From assembly GCF_006715085.1 (NCBI RefSeq), contig NZ_VFMM01000002.1:248001-312000 (forward strand): a stretch of 64,000 nucleotides of DNA, written 5' to 3'. This DNA comes from Kribbella jejuensis (GTDB lineage: Bacteria > Actinomycetota > Actinomycetes > Propionibacteriales > Kribbellaceae). The position numbers and the translations under genes were made by a program. The notes under the pieces were generated by a model that saw only the letters and a program-made list of their open reading frames with translations, had not been told where the DNA came from and did no database searches. Positions within the stretch are counted from its first letter, which is position 1. Each line of letters starts with the position of its first letter. This document shows, piece by piece, positions 16,462-25,469 of the stretch.

Positions 16462-17733
16462 ATGGCACAAGGGCTGCAGTCGCCGATCGGGCGAATTCTG
16501 CCGCGGCGCGCGACCGCCGCGGTGACGGACGCGCTCGGGGACACACGCGTGGTTCTCGTGAACGGCGCGCGGCAATGTGGCAAGAGCACGCTGGTCGCGC
16601 AGATTGCTGCTGAACACGGAGCCCAGTGGCGGAGCCTGGATCGCGCGACGACGCGACAGGCAGCGACGTACGACCCGACCGAGTTCGTCGCCGATGCCGA
16701 CCCCATGGTCATCGACGAGGTGCAGCGGGTGCCGGAGTTGCTGCTGGCGATCAAGGAGGCGGTCGACACCGACCCCAGGCCAGGTCGATTCCTGCTGACC
16801 GGATCGGCGCGGCTGCTCGGCCTGCGCGGATTGCCCGACGCGCTGCCCGGTCGGATGGAGACAATCGAACTGTGGCCGCTGTCCCAGGGGGAGATCGGCG
16901 AGCAGCCGGACGGATTTGTCGACGCGGTCTTCGCACTGGGACCTGAGCTACGGCACAGTTCGACCGAGACGCGGCCCGGTTACATCGAGCGGATCACCCG
17001 CGGAGGCTTCCCTGAAGCGGTGGCGAGAACCGCTCGCCGACGAGAGCGGTTCTTCGATTCCTATGTCGCGGACCTCATCAACCGCGATGTCCTCCAATTG
17101 TCCGAGATCGAGCGGGGGCCGGAGATGCGTGCGCTCACGCGGCTCGTCGCCGCGCGGTCCGGGCAGTTGCTGGTACCAGGTGCACTGGGCAACGATCTCG
17201 GCCTGCCGCAACCAACCGTCAAGCGCTATCTCGGTTTGCTCGAGGAGGTCTTCCTGATCAAGCGGATCCCCGCCTGGTCGCGCAACCTGAACACTCGGGC
17301 CGTCGGGACCCCGAAAGTTGCGATGGTGGACTCCGGGATCGCGGCCAACCTGCTGGGGATGGATGCCGAAAGTCTCCGACGGCCGGACAGGCCGCTGGGA
17401 GCGCTGCTCGAAGGATTTGTGGCGATGGAGATCGCCCGCCAGCTGAGCTGGTCGAAGCAGCGCGCAGAGCTGTACCACTACCGCACGAGAGATCAGGTCG
17501 AGGTCGACATCGTGCTCGAGAACCGACAGGGCCAGGTCGTTGCCATTGATGTCAAGGCGGCCTCGACAGTCAAGGCCGAGGACTTCCGGGGAATCCGGCA
17601 TCTCAGCACTCGGCTCGGCGCGGACCTAGTGGCCGGCATCGTGCTCTACACCGGTCAGCAGACCTTGCCTTTCGGTCCCCAGTTCCGGGCTGTGCCCATC
17701 AGCGCGCTGTGGGAGACGGCTCAGGTCGGTTAG
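16462..17733 (+). CDS. AAA family ATPase with DUF4143 (PD-(D/E)XK-like) domain
   Basis: The 423-residue protein has Walker A GARQCGKS at residues 35-42 and Walker B MVIDEV at 82-87, with sensor-like LLTGSARLL. A winged-helix stretch follows, then the DUF4143 region, whose QVEVDIVLE...VVAIDVKA pattern resembles a PD-(D/E)XK nuclease core. The cellular role of this widespread family is not settled. I see no Shine-Dalgarno sequence, and CATACT at 16450 could be a -10 giving a leaderless transcript. The gene sits behind a 23-bp-step repeat array and beside an MMPL fragment, and its stop overlaps the convergent kinase stop by 3-4 nt. It is probably an acquired gene. Confidence 0.88.
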   Translation: MAQGLQSPIGRILPRRATAAVTDALGDTRVVLVNGARQCGKSTLVAQIAAEHGAQWRSLDRATTRQAATYDPTEFVADADPMVIDEVQRVPELLLAIKEAVDTDPRPGRFLLTGSARLLGLRGLPDALPGRMETIELWPLSQGEIGEQPDGFVDAVFALGPELRHSSTETRPGYIERITRGGFPEAVARTARRRERFFDSYVADLINRDVLQLSEIERGPEMRALTRLVAARSGQLLVPGALGNDLGLPQPTVKRYLGLLEEVFLIKRIPAWSRNLNTRAVGTPKVAMVDSGIAANLLGMDAESLRRPDRPLGALLEGFVAMEIARQLSWSKQRAELYHYRTRDQVEVDIVLENRQGQVVAIDVKAASTVKAEDFRGIRHLSTRLGADLVAGIVLYTGQQTLPFGPQFRAVPISALWETAQVG

Positions 17734-19151
17734 ATTGCTGAGGCTTGGACGGCTAGTTCTCGTAGGGCCTCGTAGCGGGTGCGGAGGGTGGCGATTCGGT
17801 CCACGTCGTCCGGGGTTGGGGTGAGGTGTTTGCCGCCGGGGGCGGGGGACAGGCCGAGGGCTACTGCGGCGGCGCCGCGGGCGCCGACCTCGGGCTCGGC
17901 GCAGACTGTCGTCGGTCGGGCGAACGTGGCTGTCAGGCAGCGGCGCCACCACTCGGACGCGTCGATGCCGCCGCCGCCGAGGACGACGTCCAGCTTGCGG
18001 TTGAAAAGTGCGTCGAGCTGACGGAGGCCCCGGTCGATCTCCAGCGAGGCGCCCTGGAGCGCGGCCGCGAGCAGGTCGGCGGGGTTGTCGTCGAACGAGA
18101 GCCCGAAGTACACCCCCGAGCCGCCCGGTACGTTGGCGGGTGGCCGGGTGCCGGCCATGAACGGGATCGCGATCGCGTGCGTCCCGCCGAGCTCGACGCC
18201 GAGCGGTTCGTCGGACTGCAGCCGCAGTACGCCGGTCAGCCACGCATGCAGGTTGCCGGCGGCCGAGTACGCCACGCCGGTCACCGCGCGCTTGTCGTCG
18301 ACCCGGTACCGCCACAGCTCCCACGGCAGCTCCGGCGAGTTCTCGATCGGGTGCACGACCCGTACGGCCGCCGACGTACCGACCGTCACCGCGGCGGTGC
18401 CCACGTCGTACCCGCCGGTGCCGACGTTCGACGCGGCGCCGTCGCCGGTCGGCGGATGCACGGGTACGCCGACCAGCCCGGGCCAGCGGCGCTCGTACTC
18501 CTTCGACAACCGACCGGTCCACCCGGTCGGCACGATCGGCGGCAGCCGGTCCGCGGTCACGCCGGCGATCTCCAGCGCCTCGGCGTCGTACGCTCCGGTC
18601 GCGAGATCCAGCGTTCCGGTCCCCGACGCGACCGACACCGACGTCACCCGCTCACCGGTCAGCCGCTCCAGCACGAGATCGGGCAGACCGGCGAAGGCCG
18701 CGGGCGAGTCGGAGGCGAGCAGCCACGGGATCCGGCGCGTCCAGTACAACCGGTGCAACCACGTCCCGGTCCGGGCGTGGAACGCCTGCTCGTCGAACGA
18801 CGTACTGAGACCGATCTCCACCGTGCGCGTGTCCGCCCAGGTGATCACCGGCGTCCGCGCGGCCCCCTTGTTGTCCAGGGCAACGATCGAGTGCCACTGC
18901 GAGGACAGCACGATCGAGCCGATGCCGCTGAGGTGCCCGTTCTGCTCGAGCTCGTCGAGGCAGCCGAGCAGGCCCTCGACGTACTCGTGCAGGTCCAGCG
19001 TCGCCGAGCCGTCGTGCCCGTACGCCGGGGAGATCTTGTGCCGGGCCAGTGCGCCCGGGATCGGGGACGCGTCGGACTCGCGCAGTACCAACGCCCGCGC
19101 GGACGACGTGCCGAGATCCAGCGCCAGGATCCGCCCGTCACTCCTCGTCAT
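17730..19151 (-). CDS. FGGY family carbohydrate kinase (gluconokinase-like)
   Basis: The 473-residue protein starts with the phosphate-1 motif [19 protein letters not shown] features follow, including SSQWHS, ITWADTR, the [10 protein letters not shown] adenosine-binding region and [12 protein letters not shown]. These kinases phosphorylate gluconate, xylulose, glycerol or related sugars, and the exact substrate cannot be read from sequence. It is translated right after otsA on the same strand, overlapping it by 14 nt, which suggests one transcript running Gfo/Idh/MocA, otsA, kinase. Confidence 0.88.
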   Translation of the reverse strand: MTRSDGRILALDLGTSSARALVLRESDASPIPGALARHKISPAYGHDGSATLDLHEYVEGLLGCLDELEQNGHLSGIGSIVLSSQWHSIVALDNKGAARTPVITWADTRTVEIGLSTSFDEQAFHARTGTWLHRLYWTRRIPWLLASDSPAAFAGLPDLVLERLTGERVTSVSVASGTGTLDLATGAYDAEALEIAGVTADRLPPIVPTGWTGRLSKEYERRWPGLVGVPVHPPTGDGAASNVGTGGYDVGTAAVTVGTSAAVRVVHPIENSPELPWELWRYRVDDKRAVTGVAYSAAGNLHAWLTGVLRLQSDEPLGVELGGTHAIAIPFMAGTRPPANVPGGSGVYFGLSFDDNPADLLAAALQGASLEIDRGLRQLDALFNRKLDVVLGGGGIDASEWWRRCLTATFARPTTVCAEPEVGARGAAAVALGLSPAPGGKHLTPTPDDVDRIATLRTRYEALRELAVQASAI

Positions 19152-20574
19152 GCAGCGCCTTCAGGAAGGCCTGCGCCCAGACGTTCACGTCGTGCGCCGC
19201 GAGGTGCTTGCGCATCGCCTTCATCCGCCGGCCGAGCTGCCGTTCGTCGGTGTTCATCGCGTCGACAATCGTGTCCTTCATCCCGTTGATGTCGTGCGGG
19301 TTCACCAGGAACGCCTGCCGGAACTCGTCCGCCGCTCCGGCGAACTCGCTCAGTACCAGCGCCCCGGTGTCGTCGTACCGCGTCGACACGTACTCCTTCG
19401 CCACCAGGTTCATACCGTCCCGCAACGGCGTCACGACCGCAACGTCGGCGGCCCGGAACAGTGCCGCCATCTCGGTCCGCGAGTACGAGGTGTGCAGGTA
19501 GTTGATCGCCGGCGTACCGATCCGGCCGTGCTCGCCGTTGATCCGGCCGACGAGCAGCTCGATCTCGTCACGCAGCACCCGGTACTGCTCGACCCGTTCC
19601 CGCGACGGCGTGGCGACCTGGATGAAGACCGCGTCGTCGACCGAGACCCGCTTCTCGTCCAGCAGCTCACCGAACGCCCGCAGCCGCTGCCGGATGCCCT
19701 TGGTGTAGTCCAGCCGGTCGACGCCGAGCAGGATGTGCTCGGGGTTCCCGACCTCTTCGCGCATCTCGGCGGCGCGGGCGGTGGTCTCGGGCTGGCGGGC
19801 CAGGCTCTCGAGTTCGTTGACGTCGATCGAGATCGGGAACGCCTTCGCGCGCACGATCCGGTCGTCGGGCAGGTGGATCCGGTCGCCGCGGGTGCGCAGG
19901 CCCATCCGGTTGCGGGCCAGCCGGGCGAAGTTCGACGCGGCACCGGGCCGCTGGAACCCGACCAGGTCGGCGCCCATCAGCCCGTCCAGGATCTGCCGCC
20001 GCCACGGCATCTGCGCGAACAGCTCGGTCGGCGGGAACGGGATGTGCAGGAAGAACCCGATCCGTACGTCCGGACGCAGCCGGCGTAACATCGCCGGTAC
20101 CAGCTGCAGCTGGTAGTCGTGCACCCACACGTCGGCGTTGTCGTCGGCGGCCTCCGCGGCGGCCTCCGCGAACCGCCGGTTCACCGCGACGTACGACTCC
20201 CACCACTCACGATGGAACTCCGGCGCCACGATCACATCGTGGTACAGCGGCCAGAGCGTCGCGTTCGAGAAGCCCTCGTAGTACAGCTGGACGTCCTCGG
20301 CGGACAGCATCACCGGGACCAGGTGCATCCCGTTGTCGTCGAACGGGTCCAGCTTCTCGTCGGGGCTGCCGGTCCAGCCGATCCAGGCGCCGTGGTGGCG
20401 CTGCATCACCGGGGCCAGCGCGGTCACCAGGCCGCCGGGGCTGCGCCGCCAGGCGGTGCTGCCGTCGGGCATCTCGATCCGGTCGACCGGTAGCCGATTG
20501 GCCACCACTACGAAGGAACTCCTGCCGTTCGGCCGGGTAGCCGGTGTAGCCGGTGTAGGCATGGTCAGCGTCAT
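19138..20574 (-). CDS. otsA: Alpha,alpha-trehalose-phosphate synthase (UDP-forming), GT20
   Basis: The 478-residue enzyme makes trehalose 6-phosphate from UDP-glucose and glucose 6-phosphate. Visible GT20 signatures are [11 protein letters not shown], the SPGGLVTAL loop, [33 protein letters not shown] (nucleotide-sugar Arg/Lys) and [14 protein letters not shown]. Length and domain order are normal. It overlaps the oxidoreductase gene by 4 nt upstream and the kinase gene downstream. The matching phosphatase, otsB, lies 3.5 kb away on the other strand. Confidence 0.96.
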   Translation of the reverse strand: MTLTMPTPATPATRPNGRSSFVVVANRLPVDRIEMPDGSTAWRRSPGGLVTALAPVMQRHHGAWIGWTGSPDEKLDPFDDNGMHLVPVMLSAEDVQLYYEGFSNATLWPLYHDVIVAPEFHREWWESYVAVNRRFAEAAAEAADDNADVWVHDYQLQLVPAMLRRLRPDVRIGFFLHIPFPPTELFAQMPWRRQILDGLMGADLVGFQRPGAASNFARLARNRMGLRTRGDRIHLPDDRIVRAKAFPISIDVNELESLARQPETTARAAEMREEVGNPEHILLGVDRLDYTKGIRQRLRAFGELLDEKRVSVDDAVFIQVATPSRERVEQYRVLRDEIELLVGRINGEHGRIGTPAINYLHTSYSRTEMAALFRAADVAVVTPLRDGMNLVAKEYVSTRYDDTGALVLSEFAGAADEFRQAFLVNPHDINGMKDTIVDAMNTDERQLGRRMKAMRKHLAAHDVNVWAQAFLKALHDEE

Positions 20575-21572
20575 CCACTCAGGTCGTCGTCGTCACCGGG
20601 GTAGCGGACCCCGATCTGGCTCCGGGTCTCGTCGAGCAGTTCGAGAATCTCGAGCGTGCCGGCGTGGGGAAGAGCCGGAACCTCGATCAGTCCCTGGCGC
20701 AATGCACGCATAACGTCTGCTGCTTCATAGTGGTACCCACGCCCATGCACGGAGACGTCGATCCGCTCCGTTCCGGAAGCAGTCGTGCGCAGGTAGTACT
20801 CGGGGTGGTGGAACCGGTGCGGGAGCTGCAGATTGCCCTCCGGCCCGCTGATCGACGCGACCCACGGGTTCTGCGAACGCAGGCCGCAGGTCAGCGCGGC
20901 GACCGCGCCGGACTCGTACCGCCAGGCCATCGCGACGTTGAGGTCGACGCTGTCCTCGTTCAGAGAACCGACCGCCTTGATCTCGGTCGGTCGTCCTAGA
21001 GCCATGGAGGCGAACGTCATCGGATAGATGCCGCCGTCCATCAGCGAGCCGCCCCCGAGCGCGGGATCGAGCAGGCGAGCAGGCAAGGAGTCCTTGTGGA
21101 ACGCGAAGTCCGCGACCACCTGCTGTGGTTCGCCGATCGCCCCGGACCGCAGGTCCTCGAACAGGGTCTGGATGACCGGGTTCGTCCGCATCCACATCGC
21201 CTCGGCAAACAGCACCTTGTTCTCGTCCGCGACCGTGATCAGGTCGCGGGCCTGTTTGGCGGTGAGCGTGACCGGCTTCTCGCACAGTACGGCGATACCG
21301 GTCTGCAGGGCGGTCCGGGCGATCGCGTAGTGCTGCGGGTGCGGCGTACCGATGTAGATCACGTCGACCTCGCCGGAGTCGATCAGCCGGCGGTAGTCGT
21401 CGTACGCGTGCCGGATCCCGAACTCGGCGGCGAACCGGTCCGCGCTGGCCTGCGAGCGGGACGCGACGGCGGTGGCGACGGCGTCGTCCGCGAGCAGCGC
21501 GAGGTCGTGCGTGAACTGCGTCGAGATGTTGCCGGTCGCAACGATTCCCCACCTGACGCGATCTATACCCAC
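20571..21572 (-). CDS. Gfo/Idh/MocA family NAD(P)-dependent oxidoreductase
   Basis: The 333-residue protein has an N-terminal Rossmann domain ([17 protein letters not shown], then the conserved [12 protein letters not shown] with its catalytic-region Lys) and a C-terminal GFO/IDH/MocA domain. The family oxidises or reduces sugars, inositols and related rings, and this member may be a trans-1,2-dihydrobenzene-1,2-diol dehydrogenase-like type. The GTG start at 21572 overlaps the amidase stop by 10 nt, and the stop overlaps otsA, so it is part of a tight minus-strand operon. Confidence 0.9.
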   Translation of the reverse strand: MGIDRVRWGIVATGNISTQFTHDLALLADDAVATAVASRSQASADRFAAEFGIRHAYDDYRRLIDSGEVDVIYIGTPHPQHYAIARTALQTGIAVLCEKPVTLTAKQARDLITVADENKVLFAEAMWMRTNPVIQTLFEDLRSGAIGEPQQVVADFAFHKDSLPARLLDPALGGGSLMDGGIYPMTFASMALGRPTEIKAVGSLNEDSVDLNVAMAWRYESGAVAALTCGLRSQNPWVASISGPEGNLQLPHRFHHPEYYLRTTASGTERIDVSVHGRGYHYEAADVMRALRQGLIEVPALPHAGTLEILELLDETRSQIGVRYPGDDDDLSG

Positions 21573-23017
21573 TGGCTGAACTCCGGGCTCGGGAACGGGC
21601 CGTCGGCAGCGATTCTCGCCGTTTCGAAGGCGTGAGCCAAGCGAATGAGCGTGACCTCACTTCGCGCCGTCCCACTGATCGTCAGCCCGACCGGCAGACC
21701 GGACACCATTCCCGACGGGACCGAGAGCAGCGGATACCCGGCCAGGGCGGCGTGGGACGAGGAGCTGCCCAGCACGTGGTCGCCGTTCACCAGGTCGATC
21801 GCCCAGGCCGGTGAGTACGACGGACAGACCAGCGCGTCGAGCTGGTTGTCGCGGAGCAGGTTGTCGATCCCGTCCCGGCCGGCGCGGAGCGCGGTGAGGC
21901 GCGCGGCGACGTACGCCGGGGAGTCGAGACCCTCGGTCTCGGCGGCGCGTTCGAACAGCTCCTGCCCGAACCACTGCAGCTCCTGGTCTGCATGCTCCTT
22001 GTTGAACGCGATCAGGTCATCGAGGGTGCGCGGACCGCCAGGGGCGCGGGTCGCGAGGTACGCGGCCAGGTCGACCTTCAGCTCGTGGGAGAGCACCTGT
22101 AGCTGGTCCTCGTCACCACCTGGTGTCGGCAACGACAGGTGATCGACCAATGTGGCGCCGCACTGGCTGAGCAGCTCCAGCGCTCTCTCCGTGACCTGGT
22201 CGAGCCCCTTGGAGTAACCCCAGAGAGGACCCCGCGGTACGCCGATGCGCACGTTGCTGAGGTCGGTGCCACGGCAGGCCTCGGTGTAGTCCGTCTGGCC
22301 GCCGGTCAGTACCGAGAGCAGGGCCGCGGTCTGCTCGACGGTCCTGGTCATCGGTCCGGCGGTGTCCTGCGAGTGGGAGATCGGGACGATGCCCTGCTGC
22401 GGGATGAGGCCGACGGTGGGCTTCAGGCCGACGACCCCGTTCAGCGCGGCGGGGCAGACGATCGAGCCGTTGGTCTCGGTGCCGATGGCGAAGTCCGCGA
22501 GGCCGGCGGCGACCGCCGCGCCGGAGCCGGACGAGGAGCCGCCGGGCGAGCGGTTCAGCGCGTACGGGTTCCGGGTGAGGCCGCCGTACGCGCTCCAGCC
22601 GGACGAGGACGACGAGCCGCGGAAGTTCGCCCACTCGCTCAGGTTGGTCTTGCCGAGGATCACGCAGCCCGCCTCGCGCAGCCGGCGTACCAGCGGGGCG
22701 TCCTGCGGAGGCGGCGGCTGGTCGGCGAGCGCCAGCGACCCGGCCGTGGTCGGCAGGTCGGCCGTGTCGATGTTGTCCTTGACCAGCACCGGTACGCCGT
22801 GCAGCGGGCTGCGGACCCGCCCTTCCGCACGCTCCGTGTCGAGGCGGGCGGCGTCGGTGATCGCGGCGGGATTCGGCGTGCAGACGGCGTTCACCAACCG
22901 GTCGACATCCCCGATCCGCCCCTGCAGCTCCTCCACCAGCGCCACGCAGGAGTGGTGTGAGCTCACTTGAACGATCCTGCCAGAGTTGTAGAGGTCCGGT
23001 TGCTTCGTCAGCGACAC
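21563..23017 (-). CDS. Amidase signature family hydrolase
   Basis: The protein has the Ser-cisSer-Lys triad region: catalytic Lys in VLVKDNID, then GGSSSGSGAAVAAG and the nucleophile stretch IGTETNGSIVCPA. The family hydrolyses carboxylic amides. The product here resembles general or aryl amidases rather than GatA, because no gatB or gatC is nearby. The start is uncertain. GTG 23017 gives an N-terminus that aligns with the usual helix (YNSG...CVALVEEL), GTG 22966 is shorter, and TTG 23062 is unlikely. It heads the operon continuing into the oxidoreductase, otsA and kinase genes. Confidence 0.88.
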   Translation of the reverse strand: MSLTKQPDLYNSGRIVQVSSHHSCVALVEELQGRIGDVDRLVNAVCTPNPAAITDAARLDTERAEGRVRSPLHGVPVLVKDNIDTADLPTTAGSLALADQPPPPQDAPLVRRLREAGCVILGKTNLSEWANFRGSSSSSGWSAYGGLTRNPYALNRSPGGSSSGSGAAVAAGLADFAIGTETNGSIVCPAALNGVVGLKPTVGLIPQQGIVPISHSQDTAGPMTRTVEQTAALLSVLTGGQTDYTEACRGTDLSNVRIGVPRGPLWGYSKGLDQVTERALELLSQCGATLVDHLSLPTPGGDEDQLQVLSHELKVDLAAYLATRAPGGPRTLDDLIAFNKEHADQELQWFGQELFERAAETEGLDSPAYVAARLTALRAGRDGIDNLLRDNQLDALVCPSYSPAWAIDLVNGDHVLGSSSSHAALAGYPLLSVPSGMVSGLPVGLTISGTARSEVTLIRLAHAFETARIAADGPFPSPEFSQWV

Positions 23018-23114
23018 GCCTCGTGTCGGTCGTCGGTGAATGACATTGCTGTTGTTCAACACGTACAGTGGCAGGCGGACGGACGATCACCGACCGCACA
23101 GGAGTCAGCAGCAG

Positions 23115-23423
23115 ATGGACAGCGCCAACGCCAGCTCTCCCGGCCCCGCCGAGGCTGCGCCGCCGGTCCTCGAGGGGCTCTCCGAACGGGACGGCCAGAT
23201 CCTCGCTTTCGAGCGGCACTGGTGGAAGTACGCCGGCGCCAAGGAGCAGGCGATCCGGGACCAGTTCCAGATGTCCGCGACCCGGTACTACCAGGTCCTG
23301 AACGCGCTCATCGACCGGCCCGAGGCCCTCGCGCACGACCCGTTGCTGGTCAAGCGCCTGCGCCGCCTCCGCGCCGCCCGCCAGCGCGCCCGCTCCGCAC
23401 GCCGCCTGGGCATCGAGGTCTGA
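23115..23423 (+). CDS. DUF3263 domain protein
   Basis: This small basic protein of 102 residues has a DUF3263-type core (ILAFERHWWKYAGAKEQAIR then RYYQVLNALID), which looks like a helix-turn-helix. A highly basic tail follows, rich in Arg (about 14 in the last 32 residues). It is restricted to actinobacteria as far as I know, and its function is unknown. GGAG lies 11 nt before the ATG. The gap to the LytR_C gene is 3 nt, and the two are commonly adjacent in relatives. Confidence 0.85.
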   Translation: MDSANASSPGPAEAAPPVLEGLSERDGQILAFERHWWKYAGAKEQAIRDQFQMSATRYYQVLNALIDRPEALAHDPLLVKRLRRLRAARQRARSARRLGIEV

Positions 23424-23426
23424 CAC

Positions 23427-24101
23427 ATGTTCCGCCGCCTTTGGGCGTGCTTGGCTGCCCCACGTCCGCGGGGTGAGCGAGGGCAGGTGCTGTCGTCCCT
23501 GGTCGCCGTGGGCGCGGTCGTCGCGATCGTGGCCGGGCTGCTCGTGCTGTTCGGCACCCGCGGGAACGACAGCAAGGCCGACGAGAAGCCGGCCGCGGCG
23601 AGCAAGCCCTCGTCGTCGAGTGGACCGTCGACCGCGGCGGCCAGCATTCCGCGACCTTCCGAGAAGCCGTCCGAGACGCCTTCGGAGAAGCCTTCCGAGA
23701 AGCCGCCTGTGACGTCGGCCACTGTGCCGTCGTCGCAGCCCACCAAGGCACCGTCGACAACCGAGCCCACGCAGCCGCCGGTGACCACGACACAGCCGAC
23801 GCAGCCGGTGACGATTCCTGCCGAGGAGCGGCCGGCGATCGAGGTGTACAACAACACGCCGCGCAAGGGTCTCGCCGACTCGGTCGCGATCCGCGCCCGG
23901 CAGGCCGGCTGGACCGTGGCCGGCTCGCCGGACAACTGGCACGGCAAGGTCGCCGAGAGCACCGTGTACTACCCGCCGGGGATGCTCGACGCCGCCAACC
24001 AGCTCGCCCACGACCTCGGCGTCGGCCGGACCAAGGGTGCGCTCGACAACATGAAGAAGGATCGCCTGACCGTGATCCTGACCTCGGACTATGCAGGATG
24101 A
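23427..24101 (+). CDS. LytR C-terminal domain protein, membrane-anchored
   Basis: The 224-residue protein has a short cytoplasmic N-terminus, one transmembrane helix (LVAVGAVVAIVAGLLVLFG), and a long Ser/Thr/Pro/Glu linker with repeats of PSEKPSE/T. The C-terminal domain is LytR_C type (IEVYNNTPRKGLADSVA...GVGRTKGALDNMKKDRLTVIL). It should sit at the outer face of the membrane. LytR_C domains occur in cell-wall polymer ligases, but the catalytic LytR-CpsA-Psr domain is absent here. It overlaps otsB by 11 nt. Confidence 0.87.
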   Translation: MFRRLWACLAAPRPRGERGQVLSSLVAVGAVVAIVAGLLVLFGTRGNDSKADEKPAAASKPSSSSGPSTAAASIPRPSEKPSETPSEKPSEKPPVTSATVPSSQPTKAPSTTEPTQPPVTTTQPTQPVTIPAEERPAIEVYNNTPRKGLADSVAIRARQAGWTVAGSPDNWHGKVAESTVYYPPGMLDAANQLAHDLGVGRTKGALDNMKKDRLTVILTSDYAG

Positions 24102-24942
24102 CGGCAGCATGAATGCTCCGGTCATCCGGACCGACGCCGGGCACGAGGGCTGGGAAGCCATCGTGTCGGACCCCGCGTCGGCGGTGATCTCGACGGACTT
24201 CGACGGCGTACTCTCCCCGCTGGTCGAGGATCCGTCCCGGTCCCGCCCGGTCGAGGGCGCGCTGGACGCGCTGGCCCGGCTGGCGAGATCGGTGAACCAG
24301 GTCGCGATCGTCACCGGCCGGCCCGCACTGGTCGCCACCGAACTCACCGGCGTCAGCGGCCACCCCGGCCTCGGGCGTCTGGTCGTACTCGGCCACTACG
24401 GCCTGGAGCGCTGGGAAGCATCGACCGGCAAGGTGACCAGCGAACCGGTACCGCCCGGGGTCGCGACGGCCCGCGACCGGTTGCCCGGTCTGCTCCGCGA
24501 GGCCGGCGTACCGGACGCGTTCATCGAGGACAAGGAAAGCTCGCTGGCTGTGCACACCCGCCGGCTGGACGACCCGGGCGGGGCGTTCGAGCTGCTGCGT
24601 GGCCCGTTGACCGCGCTGGCCGCGGAGACCGAGTTGCGGCTGGAGCCCGGCAACCTCGTCCTCGAGCTCCGTCCGCCCGGGATCGACAAGGGCGTCGCGA
24701 TCCGCGCTCTGCTCGCGTCGACCGGTGCGCGGTCGATCCTGTACGCCGGCGACGACCTGGGCGACCTGGCCGCGTTCCGGGCGATCGAGGCGGAGCGCGC
24801 CACCGGGCTGAGCGCCGTACTGCTCGCGACCCGGTCCTCGAACGCGACCGAGCTGATCGACGCCGCCGACATCGTGGTCGACGACCCGACCGGCGTGGTG
24901 ACCGTCCTCACGGCCCTTTCGGACGCGATCGCAGCACGCTGA
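24091..24942 (+). CDS. otsB: Trehalose-6-phosphate phosphatase
   Basis: The 283-residue HAD-family enzyme removes phosphate from trehalose 6-phosphate. HAD motif I is STDFDGVLSPL (nucleophile Asp plus +2 Asp), motif II is VTGRPA, and motif IV is YAGDDLGDLAAF. It completes the OtsA-OtsB route although the genes are 3.5 kb apart and opposed. The ATG at 24091 overlaps the LytR_C gene. An ATG at 24109 is an alternative. The 3' end overlaps the convergent hypothetical gene by 35 bp. Confidence 0.93.
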   Translation: MQDDGSMNAPVIRTDAGHEGWEAIVSDPASAVISTDFDGVLSPLVEDPSRSRPVEGALDALARLARSVNQVAIVTGRPALVATELTGVSGHPGLGRLVVLGHYGLERWEASTGKVTSEPVPPGVATARDRLPGLLREAGVPDAFIEDKESSLAVHTRRLDDPGGAFELLRGPLTALAAETELRLEPGNLVLELRPPGIDKGVAIRALLASTGARSILYAGDDLGDLAAFRAIEAERATGLSAVLLATRSSNATELIDAADIVVDDPTGVVTVLTALSDAIAAR

Positions 24943-25375
24943 ACGCCTGCGTCACGGTCTTCCCGATCGGTTGGACCGGGCGCTCGACGTACCCGCCGTC
25001 CTTCAGGTTCGCCAGCCGCTCGAACGGATTCCGCGAGGCCGGATCGCCGGTCAGCAGGAACGAGACGAGCACGCCGACGACGTACAACGGCAGCATCGGC
25101 AACCCGACCAGGCAGAAGTACTGCCACGAATGCCGCTCCTCGTGCCGAACGAGCGCCGCGTCGTCGAAGTACTCCCGGCCGTGCTTGCTCAGGACGACAT
25201 TCCCGATCGTGAACGCCCCCGCCACCGGAAACCCGAGCTTGTACCCGTTCGCAAAGAACAACCCCCGCGGCCCCCGACTGAACCGAGCCCGCCCCAACAC
25301 CCCGACCAGCCCACCGGCAAACGTCGACAGATTGACGAAGTTCCCCACCAACTTCACCCACTGCCAGCCGGTCAT
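24908..25375 (-). CDS. Small membrane protein with an HEERH motif
   Basis: The 155-residue protein of unknown function has a short conserved sequence RHEERHSWQYF at about residue 78. The motif has HExxH form, so a zinc-binding role is possible but unproven. A hydrophobic helix (VGLPMLPLYVVGVLVSFLL) and a NPFERLANLKDGGYVERP tail follow. That layout recalls families with an HExxH helix followed by a membrane helix and a distal Glu. It is divergent from the Fic gene across a large inverted repeat. Confidence 0.7.
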   Translation of the reverse strand: MTGWQWVKLVGNFVNLSTFAGGLVGVLGRARFSRGPRGLFFANGYKLGFPVAGAFTIGNVVLSKHGREYFDDAALVRHEERHSWQYFCLVGLPMLPLYVVGVLVSFLLTGDPASRNPFERLANLKDGGYVERPVQPIGKTVTQAFSVLRSRPKGP

Positions 25376-25390
25376 AGCTCAGTATCAAGC

Positions 25391-25462
25391 CGATGTCGCG
25401 ATGTCGCAATTCTTAGGACAGACCGGATAGTATGTCCTAAGAATTAAGACATCGAGACATCG
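25391..25462. promoter_or_regulatory. 30-bp inverted repeat with 12-bp spacer upstream of the Fic gene
   Basis: The left arm (25391-25420) and right arm (25433-25462) are reverse complements at 27 of 30 positions. The inner 13 bp, AATTCTTAGGACA and TGTCCTAAGAATT, match perfectly. The outer part of each arm is a tandem CGATGTC pair, or GACATCG pair. It ends 7 nt before the Fic ATG and 15 nt from the start of the divergent gene. It is a strong operator candidate and could extrude as a cruciform. Confidence 0.85.
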
Positions 25463-25469
25463 GGGCCTG

